Of a stretch of 64,000 nucleotides of DNA, positions 38,665-49,309 are shown one piece after another. A program made the translations under genes and the position numbers. The notes under the pieces are model-generated. The model saw only the letters and a program-made list of their open reading frames with translations. It was not told the DNA's origin and ran no database searches. Source of the stretch: Symsagittifera roscoffensis (Eukaryota; Xenacoelomorpha; Acoela; Convolutidae); contig NC_087063.1 of assembly GCF_963678635.1 (NCBI RefSeq), forward strand, positions 21,024,701 to 21,088,700, read 5' to 3'. The stretch's first letter is position 1; each line of letters starts with the position of its first letter.

Positions 38665-41600
38665 CATCGATACATAAATTGCAAAGCTCGACCCGGGCAC
38701 GGCGCCTTTAAAAAAACTGTAGGTTCAGTCGGTCTATAATGGATGTCATAAATTATTATGTCATAAAATAATATATTACTCCTCCCCTAAGACCGACCCT
38801 GGTCACAATTGTAGATACTTTTTCCAACGTTAGTTTCTCACATGTCTTCGTTTAACAACTTCTCATTGTGTTTACGCAATTTTTTAGGAGTTGGTTGATT
38901 CAAAATTCCATACCTTTCTGAACGTTACCCAGTTTTCAATTTCAAATTTCCTCAATTGAGATTAGAGTACAAAACACAATTTAGGAAAGTTGAATGCTTT
39001 AATGTCATGACCATCTTTGATTCAAATAAACATCCTGGACAATTTTTGGGGTCATTCAGCAACCAAAATATCATTTTAGTTTCCTCTCTTCCCGTTAAAG
39101 CTGTGTTTCTAGAAAAAACATACTAGCGTTTTATCAGTTATTATACTCAATTAGGAAAAGGCTTTGAAACAGCAAAATGTTTATTGGTTTTGAAATTTTT
39201 CCATTGATTAACAATATCCATTTGATATTATCGACTAATTTCCTACTCACTTTAAGACTTGAAACATTGAACTAAATTTTTTTCGTTCCGCCATTATAAC
39301 TTTCTGTCTGAGCAAACGATCCCGTTTCAACCAGTTTGTTTCACAGTTTTTTGCTTATTACCAGATAATCGAAAATTAGATTGGGTAAGTCAATCACAAT
39401 TTCATTTCACCAAAATGATTTAAATTTTTTGAACAATCATTTGAAGAAAAAATCATGAAACGCCAAAAAAACTGATAAATTATAGACGAAGAACAATCGA
39501 ACAAAATAATCAAAACATTCATTTTTTCCTAAAAAAATGTCCAAGTCAAAATGAATATAATAGAACAGTTTTAAAGGAGTGATTTTTTGAAAAAAGAACT
39601 GTCCATTTTAGCTATATTGTTACAAATGCAATATCTGATTATTTTTTGATAAAGTAGTTTCTGCAATTCACAGAGGATCTATGAAAGGTTTATCGGGCCT
39701 TTCTAAGCATAGTCCGTTTCTATCATCTCCCAGATATATTTCCCCTGATTCCAGACTTCCAGAAGTTATTTGCTTGAACGAAGCCCTGTTTTGTGACTCA
39801 AGGCCGTTCTAGCGTCTAAAACTATCATGTGGTACCACAAACGCAGCCAAAACTGGCCAAGCTGTGGTATATCTAAAGTCTGAAGAAGGAGGTCAAGTGA
39901 GAGGTCAAGTGAGAGATTGAAGAAAAGACCCTACAGTGTTTAGGCGTTTTGTGGTTTTTTTCACTTATTTGAAGAAAAAAAACAAATCTTGTGCTTTTAT
40001 ATCAAGGCGAAAGCTTGAATCTTCCACTTCCAATGTAGGGCCAAACTCGCAATTTTTGATTGAAAAATTGATAAACAATTTTTTAAAAAAGTGTTTTTTA
40101 TTGCTTTCTTCATTTTATCCCCTCAAATGCTATTTCAAAAAAATCATTGGAGATAAACTTTTATACAGTTTCGTCAAAAAAAAATCAACCTTGTACGTAG
40201 AGGATTTGCGACCAAAAGCTGAAATGAAGAATCAAAAAACTGTCAATTTTAATATCATCTTACCACATTCAGTGATGGCAAGAATTATAATCATAATAGA
40301 TGAACACAATTTGTCTACACTCTAGAGACTGTTTTTGAGGACTTCATTAAGCATCCTTAATTGAGGGGAAAACATAAGATCAAATAATTTCATCCACTAC
40401 AAAAGACGACATTATTGCTTTAAATAAAAATTTTAAAAAAACTTCTAAACAAAAATACAACGTTCCATCTGAGAAAAAGAAAAATCTTTCAACTGCCTTT
40501 TAGAGCTAAAAAAGAACTTTTTGCTTCAGTAAAACTTGTTAAAAATAATTTAAAAAAGTGAATGATTTTTATTTTCAATTTTTTGCTTTCTATCTCCAAA
40601 ACGCTATGTAAAAGACAATTTGAAAAAATTAGCTGTCGTAATAAAAAAGCAAAATTGCTGGCCTCATTTCATTTTAAAAAGATTTACTTTGCTTATTACG
40701 AGTGTCTTTTGTGTCGCTTAAGCGTGTCAATTTATTGCAAATTGCCTAAAGTAACAATTTTCAAAACCAATAAATCTAAAAAAAAATGATCACAAGTAAA
40801 ACCTTTTTTTATAAATTCGAGCTAAGGACAGCATTATTTAAATGGTATCAAAATTTGTTCAAAGCTCTTTGATAAAAACTTGAAGTTTGACTTAATTAAA
40901 CAACACTCCAAAGCATAAATTTTCGAAAGTGGAAAAAATCCAATTGATGAAAAAAGATTTAATGATAGGCACCTGGCTTCTCCATAAAAGTAGAGACTAT
41001 GAATAACAAAGGGCAATATGAATATTTAGCTTCTTAGGGCAAAAACTAAAGACATATCATAAGAGACATATCATAAGAGAAAAATTGTTAAGGGCTAGAA
41101 AATTAGAGGACAAGCAAATTAGACGGCTCCAATAAAACGACATTTAGACATAATTTTTTCTGCAAAACTAGCATTTTGAACACAAAAATCAAAGAACTAA
41201 CAAAACTAATTTCTTGAAACAAAAATTGATAACTACAAAAAGAGTTTATAATCCCTTTGCACATCAAAATATTTATTATAAACGATTTATAAATTGTTAA
41301 TGCAAATGTTATGAAACCTTTTTGAAATGCTTAAATTATAAAATTGCAACATGTGAAAAGTTGATTCGCATTTAAGAAAGCTCGAAAGAAAACTAATTCA
41401 TGTCAGCGAAAGTTAATAGTAGTCAGTACACAAAACCTACATACGTTTTTAGTGTAGTTTTTTCTGTTTGAATAAATAAAAGGATCTGAAGCAAAAATGA
41501 TATTTGGGCATATTAGACAACCATAGTAAAACAGACAAATTCGAGAAAATTGACTAGAAAAACTAAAAAAAATTGGTCAGTAATTTTTGCAGAACATTTT

Positions 41601-42315
41601 TGAATTCTTAAAGTTTTTGGTTCCCAAAATGAAGCGAAAAATTCCAAAAACTAGTTTTACTTGCTTAAACTTAAGTTTTGAGTTTTTAATCAGGCATAAC
41701 TCAGCTTGTAAGCCTGCTCGCTTGCTTTATTTGCTCGATTCAGGAAATAATGACCGAGGAGAACTTTGGTTAAATTTCAATTATTTCCAAGGAAACAATT
41801 CTCCGTTACAAAACACAATAGAATAGAAACAAGATACTCAATAAAGATGAGTGAATTGAAGAAAAAAAAAACAATTTTTTAAGTTGTCTAAAGCCCAAAC
41901 CAACCTGTGGTAACACCAGGAAAAACTTTTCGCAATGCAATTTAGCTTGCTATAACAAGGAAATTTGGTTAAACAGAACGTTAAAATGGCCCGTTGTTTA
42001 TTATTGATTTTAAAGTTGGAGTAAGTAATAACAAGTATAGCCAGTTGCTGTACATGTAGCGCAAAATGTTCCGACCACATGCTTGAAAAATAATGTTTTT
42101 CTTCTATTTTTTTTCTATTGCGAGTTAGGCAAAACTGACATTAGTTATTATCAAGAAATTAAAAGCAAACAAAAGCACAAAGGCTGCCGAAAAAAATTCA
42201 AACTATTTTGCAATTGCAACGCTTGTTTTCCAAATTTTGCGAGAATACTAGATGCCAAGTTATCTCTGCAGTTTGTGGTTACCCCTGTTGCTTTATGGAA
42301 GAACCGTTGTTGTTG
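38665..42315. other. AT-rich intergenic DNA, no supportable gene
   Basis: I see no coding structure. A fragment near 38699-38800 (ggcgcctttaaaaaaa, gaccgaccctgg) resembles the interior of the MITE at 35953-36386 and may be an old relative. Short open frames at 39936, 40562 and 41587 are lysine- and phenylalanine-rich as expected from base composition alone. Confidence 0.4.
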
Positions 42316-42379
42316 TTGTTCGCGAGGTACGAGTTCTAGGGTGTCGTGGGAGTAGATCTCCCTGCTCTTTCGAAATACA

Positions 42380-42560
42380 TTAGGACTTTCTTTGGGTGTT
42401 CTTGGAGCACGGACAGGTCGGGATGCTGGCCCAGTGTTTCTTTTCTTTTGTCTTCTCAGTGCGGACAATGAAGAATAAAAGGTTCGGCGTCTTCGGGGGC
42501 CTGGCTGCAGATGGGGCAGATGTCGTTCTCAGATCTTCCAAAGCGGTGAGCGACCGACTG
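42380..42560 (-). pseudogene. LINE B C-terminal zinc knuckle
   Basis: The minus-strand translation reads ENDICPICSQAPEDAEPF, then ILHCPH, then a DKRKETLGQHPDL block. The C-X2-C, H, C pattern near the C-terminus is typical of several LINE clades. A stop (TGA) follows HCPH. Confidence 0.6.
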
Positions 42561-43055
42561 CAGCCAGGGGGACCTGTTAAGTCTAAGTTGATGGGAAGTT
42601 ATTTCATCTCGTCGTGATCTGGTTCTGTCAAATTGTAGTGTTCTCCCATTCGTGGCTTTTCTGTGGTGTGCGTCTTCGGGAGTGTTGTTGAAATATACTT
42701 TTAGAGTTCTTGCTTAATTTTCCTCGCGCAGATGGTGTCGGACGCAGATTCGCTGGGGAAATTCTTGTAATCTTCTTCTGCATTCTGATCTCCACTGTGT
42801 GCGGTATTGTTGATCTCCTTTGGATCTTAGGCGAGGTCTTCCTTGTGGTCTGATGAGTGGGCTCAAGTGGTGGTAGGGTTGAAGGTTGTCTATCTTGCAG
42901 AAAAGGTTGGTGCCTTCGGCCTTGGCGACAAGCTATAGCGAATGGATGTCGGCTTCTCTTCTGGTCTGGAAGACTAGACTGCCCTTCGGAGCCCCTGTGA
43001 TAGCTCGGGCGGCGTTGTTGTTCGAGACTTCCAGATTCTTCTTAGCTGAGTCGCC

Positions 43056-44665
43056 TTAGAAGTGGTAGTACACTCCAGAACCGCACATACCACCTGGGCG
43101 CACGTAGGCCTTGTACAGGTGGCGGAGGTCGGCTGAGAGGAGGCCCCAGTTCTTGCCGCTGAGAGACCGCAGGATGTTTTTGCAGCTAGACATGCGCTTT
43201 CTGGCGAGCCTGGCTTGTTCCGTGAAGTTGACCTGGGGGTACAAAGTGATCCCCAGGGTGACCGGGTGCTTTGTGTAGCCGATCGGGACGCCGTCGATGC
43301 GCGGAGAAGGTCTGGCTTTCCCTACTGTTTCCCTTGGATCTAGGGAGAAGACCATGGCTTCCATTTTCTATGCATCCATGTTGATTTTCATGTAGTGACT
43401 TCTGGCCCACTTACCGATGCAGTCAAGGACGGGTTGCCCATTTGCGGCAGCTACTTCAGAGATGTCGGCTTGGGAGAGGGTCGTTAGATCGTGGGCGAAG
43501 ACATCCACAATGTTGTCTGGGTTTGTTGTCTTGATGTCGGTGATGAGATGGTGAACACCCTGGTAAACACCCTGCTGAAAGTAGCGGAAGCCGCTAAGGG
43601 AGTTGTTCGAGAGGACGGCGGCTTTCCTGTCGGCTAGCCACGCTCTGATCCAGCGGAGGAGTCTGTTCGGGGTGCCGCAGTGTGCGAGGTCACGGAGAAG
43701 ACCTCCTCGCCACACCTTGTCGAACGCGGCCGAGAAGTCCACCCCGACAATGAGAGTCCGCTTGTGCTTGTGTAAGCGTCGAAGGACCTCTTCGCAACAC
43801 TAGCAATGACGTCCAGAGTGCTGCGTTTGGGTTGAAACCCAGATTGCTCCTCGGGGATGACGTTGTTGAGCTGGGGCCAAGTCTTGAGTCTTTGGGTGAC
43901 CATCGTCTCCAGAATCTTCGAAGTGGCGGAGAGAAGAGACACTGGGCGGTAGCTCTTGATCTTGTCCTGAGGCTTGTTCTTCTTCAGAATGGGAATAATC
44001 ACTGCACTTCTCCAACAGCTGGGAACCCGGCTCTCGGTCCAGCGGCGGTTGAAGATGTAGAACAGGCGGAGTCTGGCGGCAGCAAGTAGGTACTTGAGTA
44101 CAAGAGGGTGGACCCCATCTTCTCCTGGGGCACCCTTCTTCAGCTTCTTCAAGGCGCTTTGGAGCTCGTCCAAAGAAAGGGCTTTTTCTTCTTCTTCTTC
44201 TTCCGTCTGGAATTTGGTTCGAACCGTCTTGTAGGCTGCTTTCGAGTCTTCCATGATGTTGTTGGTGCGGCTGATGGTGGCGTAGACTCCAGCCGTTGCA
44301 TCAGCCTTCTGTTTGTCGGTAACGTACTCTTTCCCGTTCTCGACAAGGGGGGTCCCCGGGAGAGACTGTTTGCAGTGGCCATCCATGCTCCTGATGGTGT
44401 TCCAGACCTTCGTCTCGGAAGTGGAGGGCGAGAGCTCGCTGACGAAGTTTCTCCGGGAAGCCGCTTTCCCAATCCTGATGGTTTCTTTGAGGTCGCTTCT
44501 GGCAGCGCTGCATTCATCAATGGCGGTTTGGTTGTCTCTAATCCTCTGGAGGAGCTTGTGCGCGGCATTGTATTTGCGCTTGGCTTCAGTGCAGTTCGCA
44601 GTCCACCAGGGCTTGGAGACTCTTCCTGAGGAGGAGGGAGCGGTGAGTTTGGCCGCTTTCATCAC
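43056..44665 (-). pseudogene. LINE B reverse transcriptase
   Basis: The first open segment (43634-44665) carries KGAPGEDGVHPLVLKYL, WRSAVIIPILKKNKPQDKIK, SYRPVSLLSATSKILETM and EEQSGFQPKRSTLDVIA, all conserved RT blocks. A frameshift near 43770 leads to VGVDFSAAFDKVWRGGLL (motif A, catalytic Asp present). A VFAHDLTTLS box follows where FADD is expected, so one of the two catalytic aspartates is His. After a stop, LGITLYPQVNFTEQ (the LGv.ld..l.F block) follows. Confidence 0.85.
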
Positions 44666-44769
44666 CTTGTCCGTGAAGAATGTGCAGTCTTTCTCTAGCG
44701 ACTGCTCCGGCCAACTGTCTAAAAACTCGGAAAACTCTTTCTCGCAGGCGGTGCGGAAGTCACGTCAGT

Positions 44770-45360
44770 CCGTCTTGCGAAAATTCAGCTTCTTGCTGGG
44801 CTTAGCCTTCTGTTTCTTGTTGTTGATGGACAGAAGGATGGGAAGGTGGTCCAGCTTCTTCCAGCTGAAAACATGGGCTTCGCTGGCATTCACCATGGTC
44901 TCGTCAGGTGACGAGCCCGCTCCTCTGCTTGACCACCTTGTAGATCCGCTGTTCAAGAAAAGGAAGCTGTTGTCAGCAGCCCAGTCGTCGAGGGATTCGC
45001 CGAGGGCGTCGGAGGTAAGGATTTTGTCCCACGACCCGTGGCAGTTAGCATCACTGAGGATGATAACTTATTCACCGGTCGGTCAATTGTCGAGATGAAG
45101 GTCTGCGTCTCTGTGGTCGCAAGCCGGGGACCGGTAGATGTTCCAGAGGTCGACATCTCCATTGGACAAGGCGACTCGGACCCCGAGCGTCTCGAGAGCG
45201 GAGCCAGGAGGGGTGTTGATTTTCCCCAGAACCATCTTGATCGTCACATTGTTCCTGACCAGGATGGCAAGACCTCCTTGTGCGCGTTTTTGAGCGTCCG
45301 TGCGGTGGACAGACCTTTCAGCTGTGATAGCGGTGTAAGTGCTCACTTTCAGCGCCTCGG
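44770..45360 (-). pseudogene. LINE B endonuclease, C-terminal part
   Basis: Continuing in the same frame after one stop: AQGGLAILVRNNVTI (GGxai strand), DVDLWNIYRSPAC (the NxYxPP-like block), then SDANCHGSWD (the GDFNxHxxxW block with SDA for GDF) and SWKKLDHLPILLSI (the SDHxPi block). Several stops interrupt it. Confidence 0.7.
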
Positions 45361-45361
45361 A

Positions 45362-45715
45362 CTAATTCTTGATCTTCGTTTCTTGTAGGAATACTGCTCT
45401 TGGGTTGAATTCACTCAACAGCTTGCTGGGGACGGTCTGTTTCCCCCTCCAACCATCCACATTGATTTGGAGGATGCATTCGTTCTGACTTGTTGGCTCT
45501 TTCTTCTTCTGCTGAGCCGGCGGTGCGGGAGCTGGGGTGCAGCCGCAGTGCCATCTCCAGGTCGCCCAGCTGCGTATTTCAGCCACACTCATGTTGACGC
45601 AGCGTCGGTGGAACCAGCTCAAGCAGTCACCGCACTTGATGGAGTAGTCTTTGTTGGTCACTTTCTTAGTGCAGTGGAGGCAGTTGGGGTTGGTCTCAAC
45701 ATCTCCGGAGCGGAG
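45362..45715 (-). pseudogene. LINE B N-terminal region: degenerate 2A-like motif, PHD-like finger, start of endonuclease
   Basis: LLRSGDVETNPNCLHC resembles the ribosome-skipping 2A sequence (GDVExNPGP) but has Asn where the final Gly should be, and no Pro after it. Next come CLHC, CGDC, FHRRC and WHCGC, an arrangement of C/H pairs typical of PHD fingers found upstream of some LINE endonucleases. After a proline-rich linker, LQINVDGWRGK and FLQETKIKN start the endonuclease (QET carries the metal-binding Glu). A stop follows. Confidence 0.7.
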
Positions 45716-45760
45716 TAGGCGTTGTTGGTTTTCTTGTTAATTGTCCGCGGGGGAGGCTGG

Positions 45761-48400
45761 GTGTCTCAAGACCGCGGGACTACTTGGCTACCCAGGTGAA
45801 AGCCCCATGTACTCTGCGGAGTACCCTGGTGATTCTGGATCTTGGAGGGAGGTCAAAACTTCCCCACATCTGCCGCCGAGGGGGGGTTGGGTCCCCAGAA
45901 GGCGTCCAGAAGGTTGAATTGCTACTTCAAGTAAGAGGAAGAACGAAACATATCCAGCAAACTTTTTTTCTGCTGCTGCAGTTTGCAACAAAATTCCAGA
46001 AGATGCTCGATGTTTGCAATCTCTAGAACTGTTTAAGCAAAATCTGAAGACTCACTTTTTGTAAATAATTCTAACTCTTAGTAAATTTCGTAGCCCTTTG
46101 GATAAAATGGTCATTTATTTTTTTCTTTGGTCTGTAAGAAATGAACTAAACCAAATTACGCGTCTAATATTAGCGAAATAAACAAAGTTGACTACAGTTA
46201 ATTCCAAAATTGAAAAACACACAAAAACATGTGTTTCACATAAAATCTGAACTGTTTTCTATTTCTTTGCGCAATAATATTTCAGTGTTCAAAAAACTTT
46301 TATGGCCCAGGCGATTAAAGATTGCCAATATGACCAATTTGGAACAATTAACACGGATGCAATCTCATTGCAGTAATTAACTTTTTACTAGAAGCAAAAT
46401 CAATTACGCTGTTCTTTATATGGCCAGTGAGGATGATTTTCAAAAAAAATTTCAAAAAGAGTCACTTTTTTTGAAAAACGTCATCAACTTTTTTCTAAAG
46501 CGAACATTGCTCCATAGATAATAAAAGGCCGTTAGTTCATTCAGGCAGTCTTGTTTGACATTGTTCAGGTTATATTTGGGTTTTTTATAGTTTTTCAAAT
46601 CTCTAGGATTGCTGGGAAATTCGATAGTTTAGCACTCATTTATTTTTTGACTACAACGCATGTAGCAACCATTTCTGCAAATTAGGAATCATAAAACATT
46701 TTCAAGCAGCGAATAAAACAAGAATGGCCTTTAATTGGGAACAAGTTAATAAAATTCAAACTAAGAAACAGTGTTTTGTTTCTTCAGGCTTTGCAGACTT
46801 ATGTTTAAACTTTGCAGACTTTGACCTGCGTGGCGACTATGAATTTTCGGTCCCCACGCGGAGCGATTTAGACTTATTAAGTCTGAACATAAAACCACGA
46901 CCTCGTACCGAGTTGCTATACACCCACTGCGATGATTATATGGTGACTGCACTTTGAAAGTTATGATTAGAGCGATTAACAAGGGAAATAAAAAACATGA
47001 CCCATGATCCATGATCGTTACTTGAGTGAAGCGAGATATTTGAGCACGGAAAAGTAACCTACAAATTTGCATTTAAGTCTTAATAGGGGGCCAGAAAAGC
47101 GGTTTTCGCTTTAGAGATGATCATCTAGTCTGTTTTTTTCTTCTTTACTTTGCGGATAATTGGCCAGAAATACGCGTTAATTCGTCCAACCTGCTGTGCT
47201 AAAAACACCCGTGACAAAATATTCCTGACACGGTTAAACAATTAAATTGGTCAGTTTCTGCAAAATTTGCCCTGTATTCCCCAGTTGTAATCAGTCTTAA
47301 GAAACTGATATTTGCAGGTTAACACCTAAGTTTTTTTTCAAGAAAAACACGTTTTCTCTCATTTTACATAAAATAAAATAGTTGACTTTTTCCGCGTTGT
47401 CAGTCACAAGTTCTGTATTCAATCATCTCACCTGAAGTTAAAAATACTAACTATTTTAGAACTTCTTTTTTCATATTGATAAATATTCAATCCAGATTTG
47501 AGTGGTCAAATTTTCACCATTAATCAGTGCTAATTGTGATCGCATTTTAAATTAGAGTATTTGGTTGTTTGTCAATCCCGCCTCGCTTCCCCGTAATGAT
47601 ATGCACTTGTTTTCCCGTCCATTTTGGAGAGTCGAATTGAACCAAATCTTTAAGATAGCTGAGACCAAAGTTTGTCCTTCATTTTACCCTAATTTCCACA
47701 TCGTCAGGTTTGTAATTCGATATTTTATTTTTAAACTATCGAAAAAATTAAAATATGTGATAATTATTCTGGGTTCATTGAAAGACGACGCAGCGGGTTA
47801 GATCCTCTAAAAAGGGCAAACCATGTCAAACATTAGCATCTTTAAAAGGTTTTGGCAGCGTAGGTCCCAGCCTAGACAATAGTATCATAAAACAAGTTAA
47901 AGAAGAGAAGGCTCCAATATTTTTTCACACATCGACAAGGTTAGTCGAATAAGTAACGCTTCCTTTTTTTATAAATTAGATTTACTTTTCTACTTCCAAT
48001 GAGAACCTCCTCTTTTTTCCGATGATATTCGAACATTCTACGGCAGCAAGTTTTTTGAGCAGAATGCCTCAAATTGAGACCAATCATGGTTCAATTTATA
48101 ACGCCAGGAAATCGAATTTCTGGAGAAGTTTTGTCTTACTGTTTCCAAGGTAAATTTTAGTTCAAGTTTTTTTTAGCCAACGGGGTAGTTTCTCTGAACT
48201 CTTTAATACTCTAAAAAAGGCCTTTTGTTTCCAAAAACTCCTCTACCGCAGGCGCTGAAAGTATTGTTTTGGAAGGCTTTGTCATTTTTGGAAGGCTTTG
48301 TCAAAAAACAACACAAATTTAGACAAATGTAAATAACTAATTGAATCTTGGTAACTTTAATTGTTAATTTCCATTTCTAGGTCGTGAAATTACGGAAAGG
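45761..48400. other. Intergenic DNA, no supportable gene
   Basis: The left 250 bp may be the 5' end of LINE B. Open frames at 46724-46957 (+) and 47565-47801 (+) have no recognisable domain, and I see no convincing splice structure. The repeat at 46385-46590 lies within. Confidence 0.4.
46385..46590. repeat. Dispersed repeat, copy 2 (first copy at 35530-35735)
   Basis: It shares tttatatggc, a gaggatgattttcaaaaaaaattt-like block, gctccatagataataaaaggc and attcaggcagtcttg with the other copy, in the same order and orientation. Confidence 0.5.
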
Positions 48401-48418
48401 AGAAACACATTGTTTTGC

Positions 48419-48426
48419 TATTTAAA
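48419..48426 (+). promoter_or_regulatory. Possible TATA box for the secreted-peptide gene
   Basis: TATTTAAA stands 51 bp before the ATG at 48470 and would start transcription near 48450, leaving a very short 5' UTR. Given the AT-rich context, chance occurrence cannot be excluded. Confidence 0.35.
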
Positions 48427-48469
48427 TCAACATCAGATTTCAAACAGCCTAATCTAAATACTAGCAGAA

Positions 48470-48925
48470 ATGGTCAGTTGCGAAGGCAGACCCCAGATTA
48501 GCATCAATCTATTGTTGTTCGCTCTCGCGATTTCGATCATCTCGACCTTGGCGGCTATACACCCCGAGAAGCGAGCAAGCATGAGGGTTCATCGAACTCG
48601 TGGAGATCCACAGGGCTCTTTTGTCGACTCACTCGGCAAACGATCGGCTCTCTTCCCGTCCAGAACGTTTAATTCAGTTCAACCCGCAGAGTTACCGAGC
48701 CCGAACGAAAACTTCGTCGAATGGCGAGCGTTGAGAGATTACGCCAATGAAGTTCCGAGCGTAATTGAAGAGTTTTCTAATAGAGAAATCTCAAATGAGG
48801 ACTTTGCAAGCGAACGACAGAGAAAAGAACAGCTTCCAGCGGTGTTATATTTTTTGTCCCGAGCCAACTCTAAAATCAAAGAGCACGATTCTTCACGAGT
48901 AAGAAGCCCATTTTATGACTATTGA
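48470..48925 (+). CDS. Small secreted protein, neuropeptide-precursor-like (151 aa)
   Basis: I do not recognise the family. The N-terminus has a short polar head, a hydrophobic core at about residues 12-28 (INLLLFALAISIISTLA) and a small-residue end (AA), a good signal peptide cut near residue 29. A KR site at 34-35 follows. The next stretch (36-55) ends FVDSL before GKR at 56-58, the classic signal for cleavage and C-terminal amidation. This predicts one amidated peptide of 20 residues. The remaining 93 residues have no further Gly-dibasic site and end SPFYDY. Codon use and GC are clearly above the AT-rich surroundings, supporting a real coding exon. It may be single-exon; a poly(A) signal lies at 49299. 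Alternatives are a secreted effector or a growth-factor-like peptide. Confidence 0.65.
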   Translation: MVSCEGRPQISINLLLFALAISIISTLAAIHPEKRASMRVHRTRGDPQGSFVDSLGKRSALFPSRTFNSVQPAELPSPNENFVEWRALRDYANEVPSVIEEFSNREISNEDFASERQRKEQLPAVLYFLSRANSKIKEHDSSRVRSPFYDY

Positions 48926-49298
48926 AAAAAAAAAGAAGTAAATTGAGTCTCAAATCTTCAAAGTCGTGGTACATTTCTTGGATGTAATAAGATTCTATTA
49001 TTGGCAGCTTAATATTATTTACATACAATTTAAAATAACATCTTCAAACACCTTTTTATATAGCTAAATTTTTTCCAAACCTGCATTTTTGTTTGGTTTT
49101 CACCTTATTGCTATAGGGTATCATGAAAATAACGTGAGAAGCACCTTGCGCAGTTGGCGAAGTAGTAGCAGATAATTCTTTCAGTTTTTGATCACATTTC
49201 AAAACGAAATTCAAAAGATTCCTGTTCAAAAAACGTTCTGATTATTGTTGCTTTTACAAAGTGACGATCTTAGAATCCGTGCAAGATTAGCTTAGAAC

Positions 49299-49304
49299 AA
49301 TAAA
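49299..49304 (+). promoter_or_regulatory. Possible poly(A) signal for the secreted-peptide gene
   Basis: AATAAA lies 374 bp after the stop codon. It is the first canonical signal I see downstream, but AT-rich DNA produces such strings by chance. Confidence 0.3.
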
Positions 49305-49309
49305 ACATG

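Larger units (their letters stand above)
42320..45760 (-). mobile_element. Nearly full-length but disabled LINE (LINE B) with 2A-like motif, PHD-like finger, endonuclease, RT and C-terminal zinc knuckle
   Basis: Read on the minus strand: a 2A-like motif at 45683-45706, a PHD-like cysteine-histidine cluster (about 45555-45685), and an AP-type endonuclease (45480 to about 44850). A full RT follows (44665 to about 43060), then a C-terminal CPIC...H...C knuckle near 42500. It stands out from the AT-rich surroundings by its high GC content. In-frame stops near 45360 and 43369, a frameshift near 43770 and a mutated FADD box disable it. Its 3' end is marked by a short (AAC)n run near 42310. The layout fits Jockey/CR1-type LINEs; the 5' end is uncertain. 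Confidence 0.85.

Noticed and set aside
36409..38800. A second, larger hAT-like element between caggggcgcag (36412) and gaccgaccctg (38792)
   Set aside because: The ends match poorly and the 8-bp flanks are not duplicated.
46724..46957. 77-codon plus-strand frame
   Set aside because: No domain or splice context; an overlapping minus-strand frame is equally long.
47565..47801. 78-codon plus-strand frame in AT-rich DNA
   Set aside because: No recognisable motif, and its composition follows the background.
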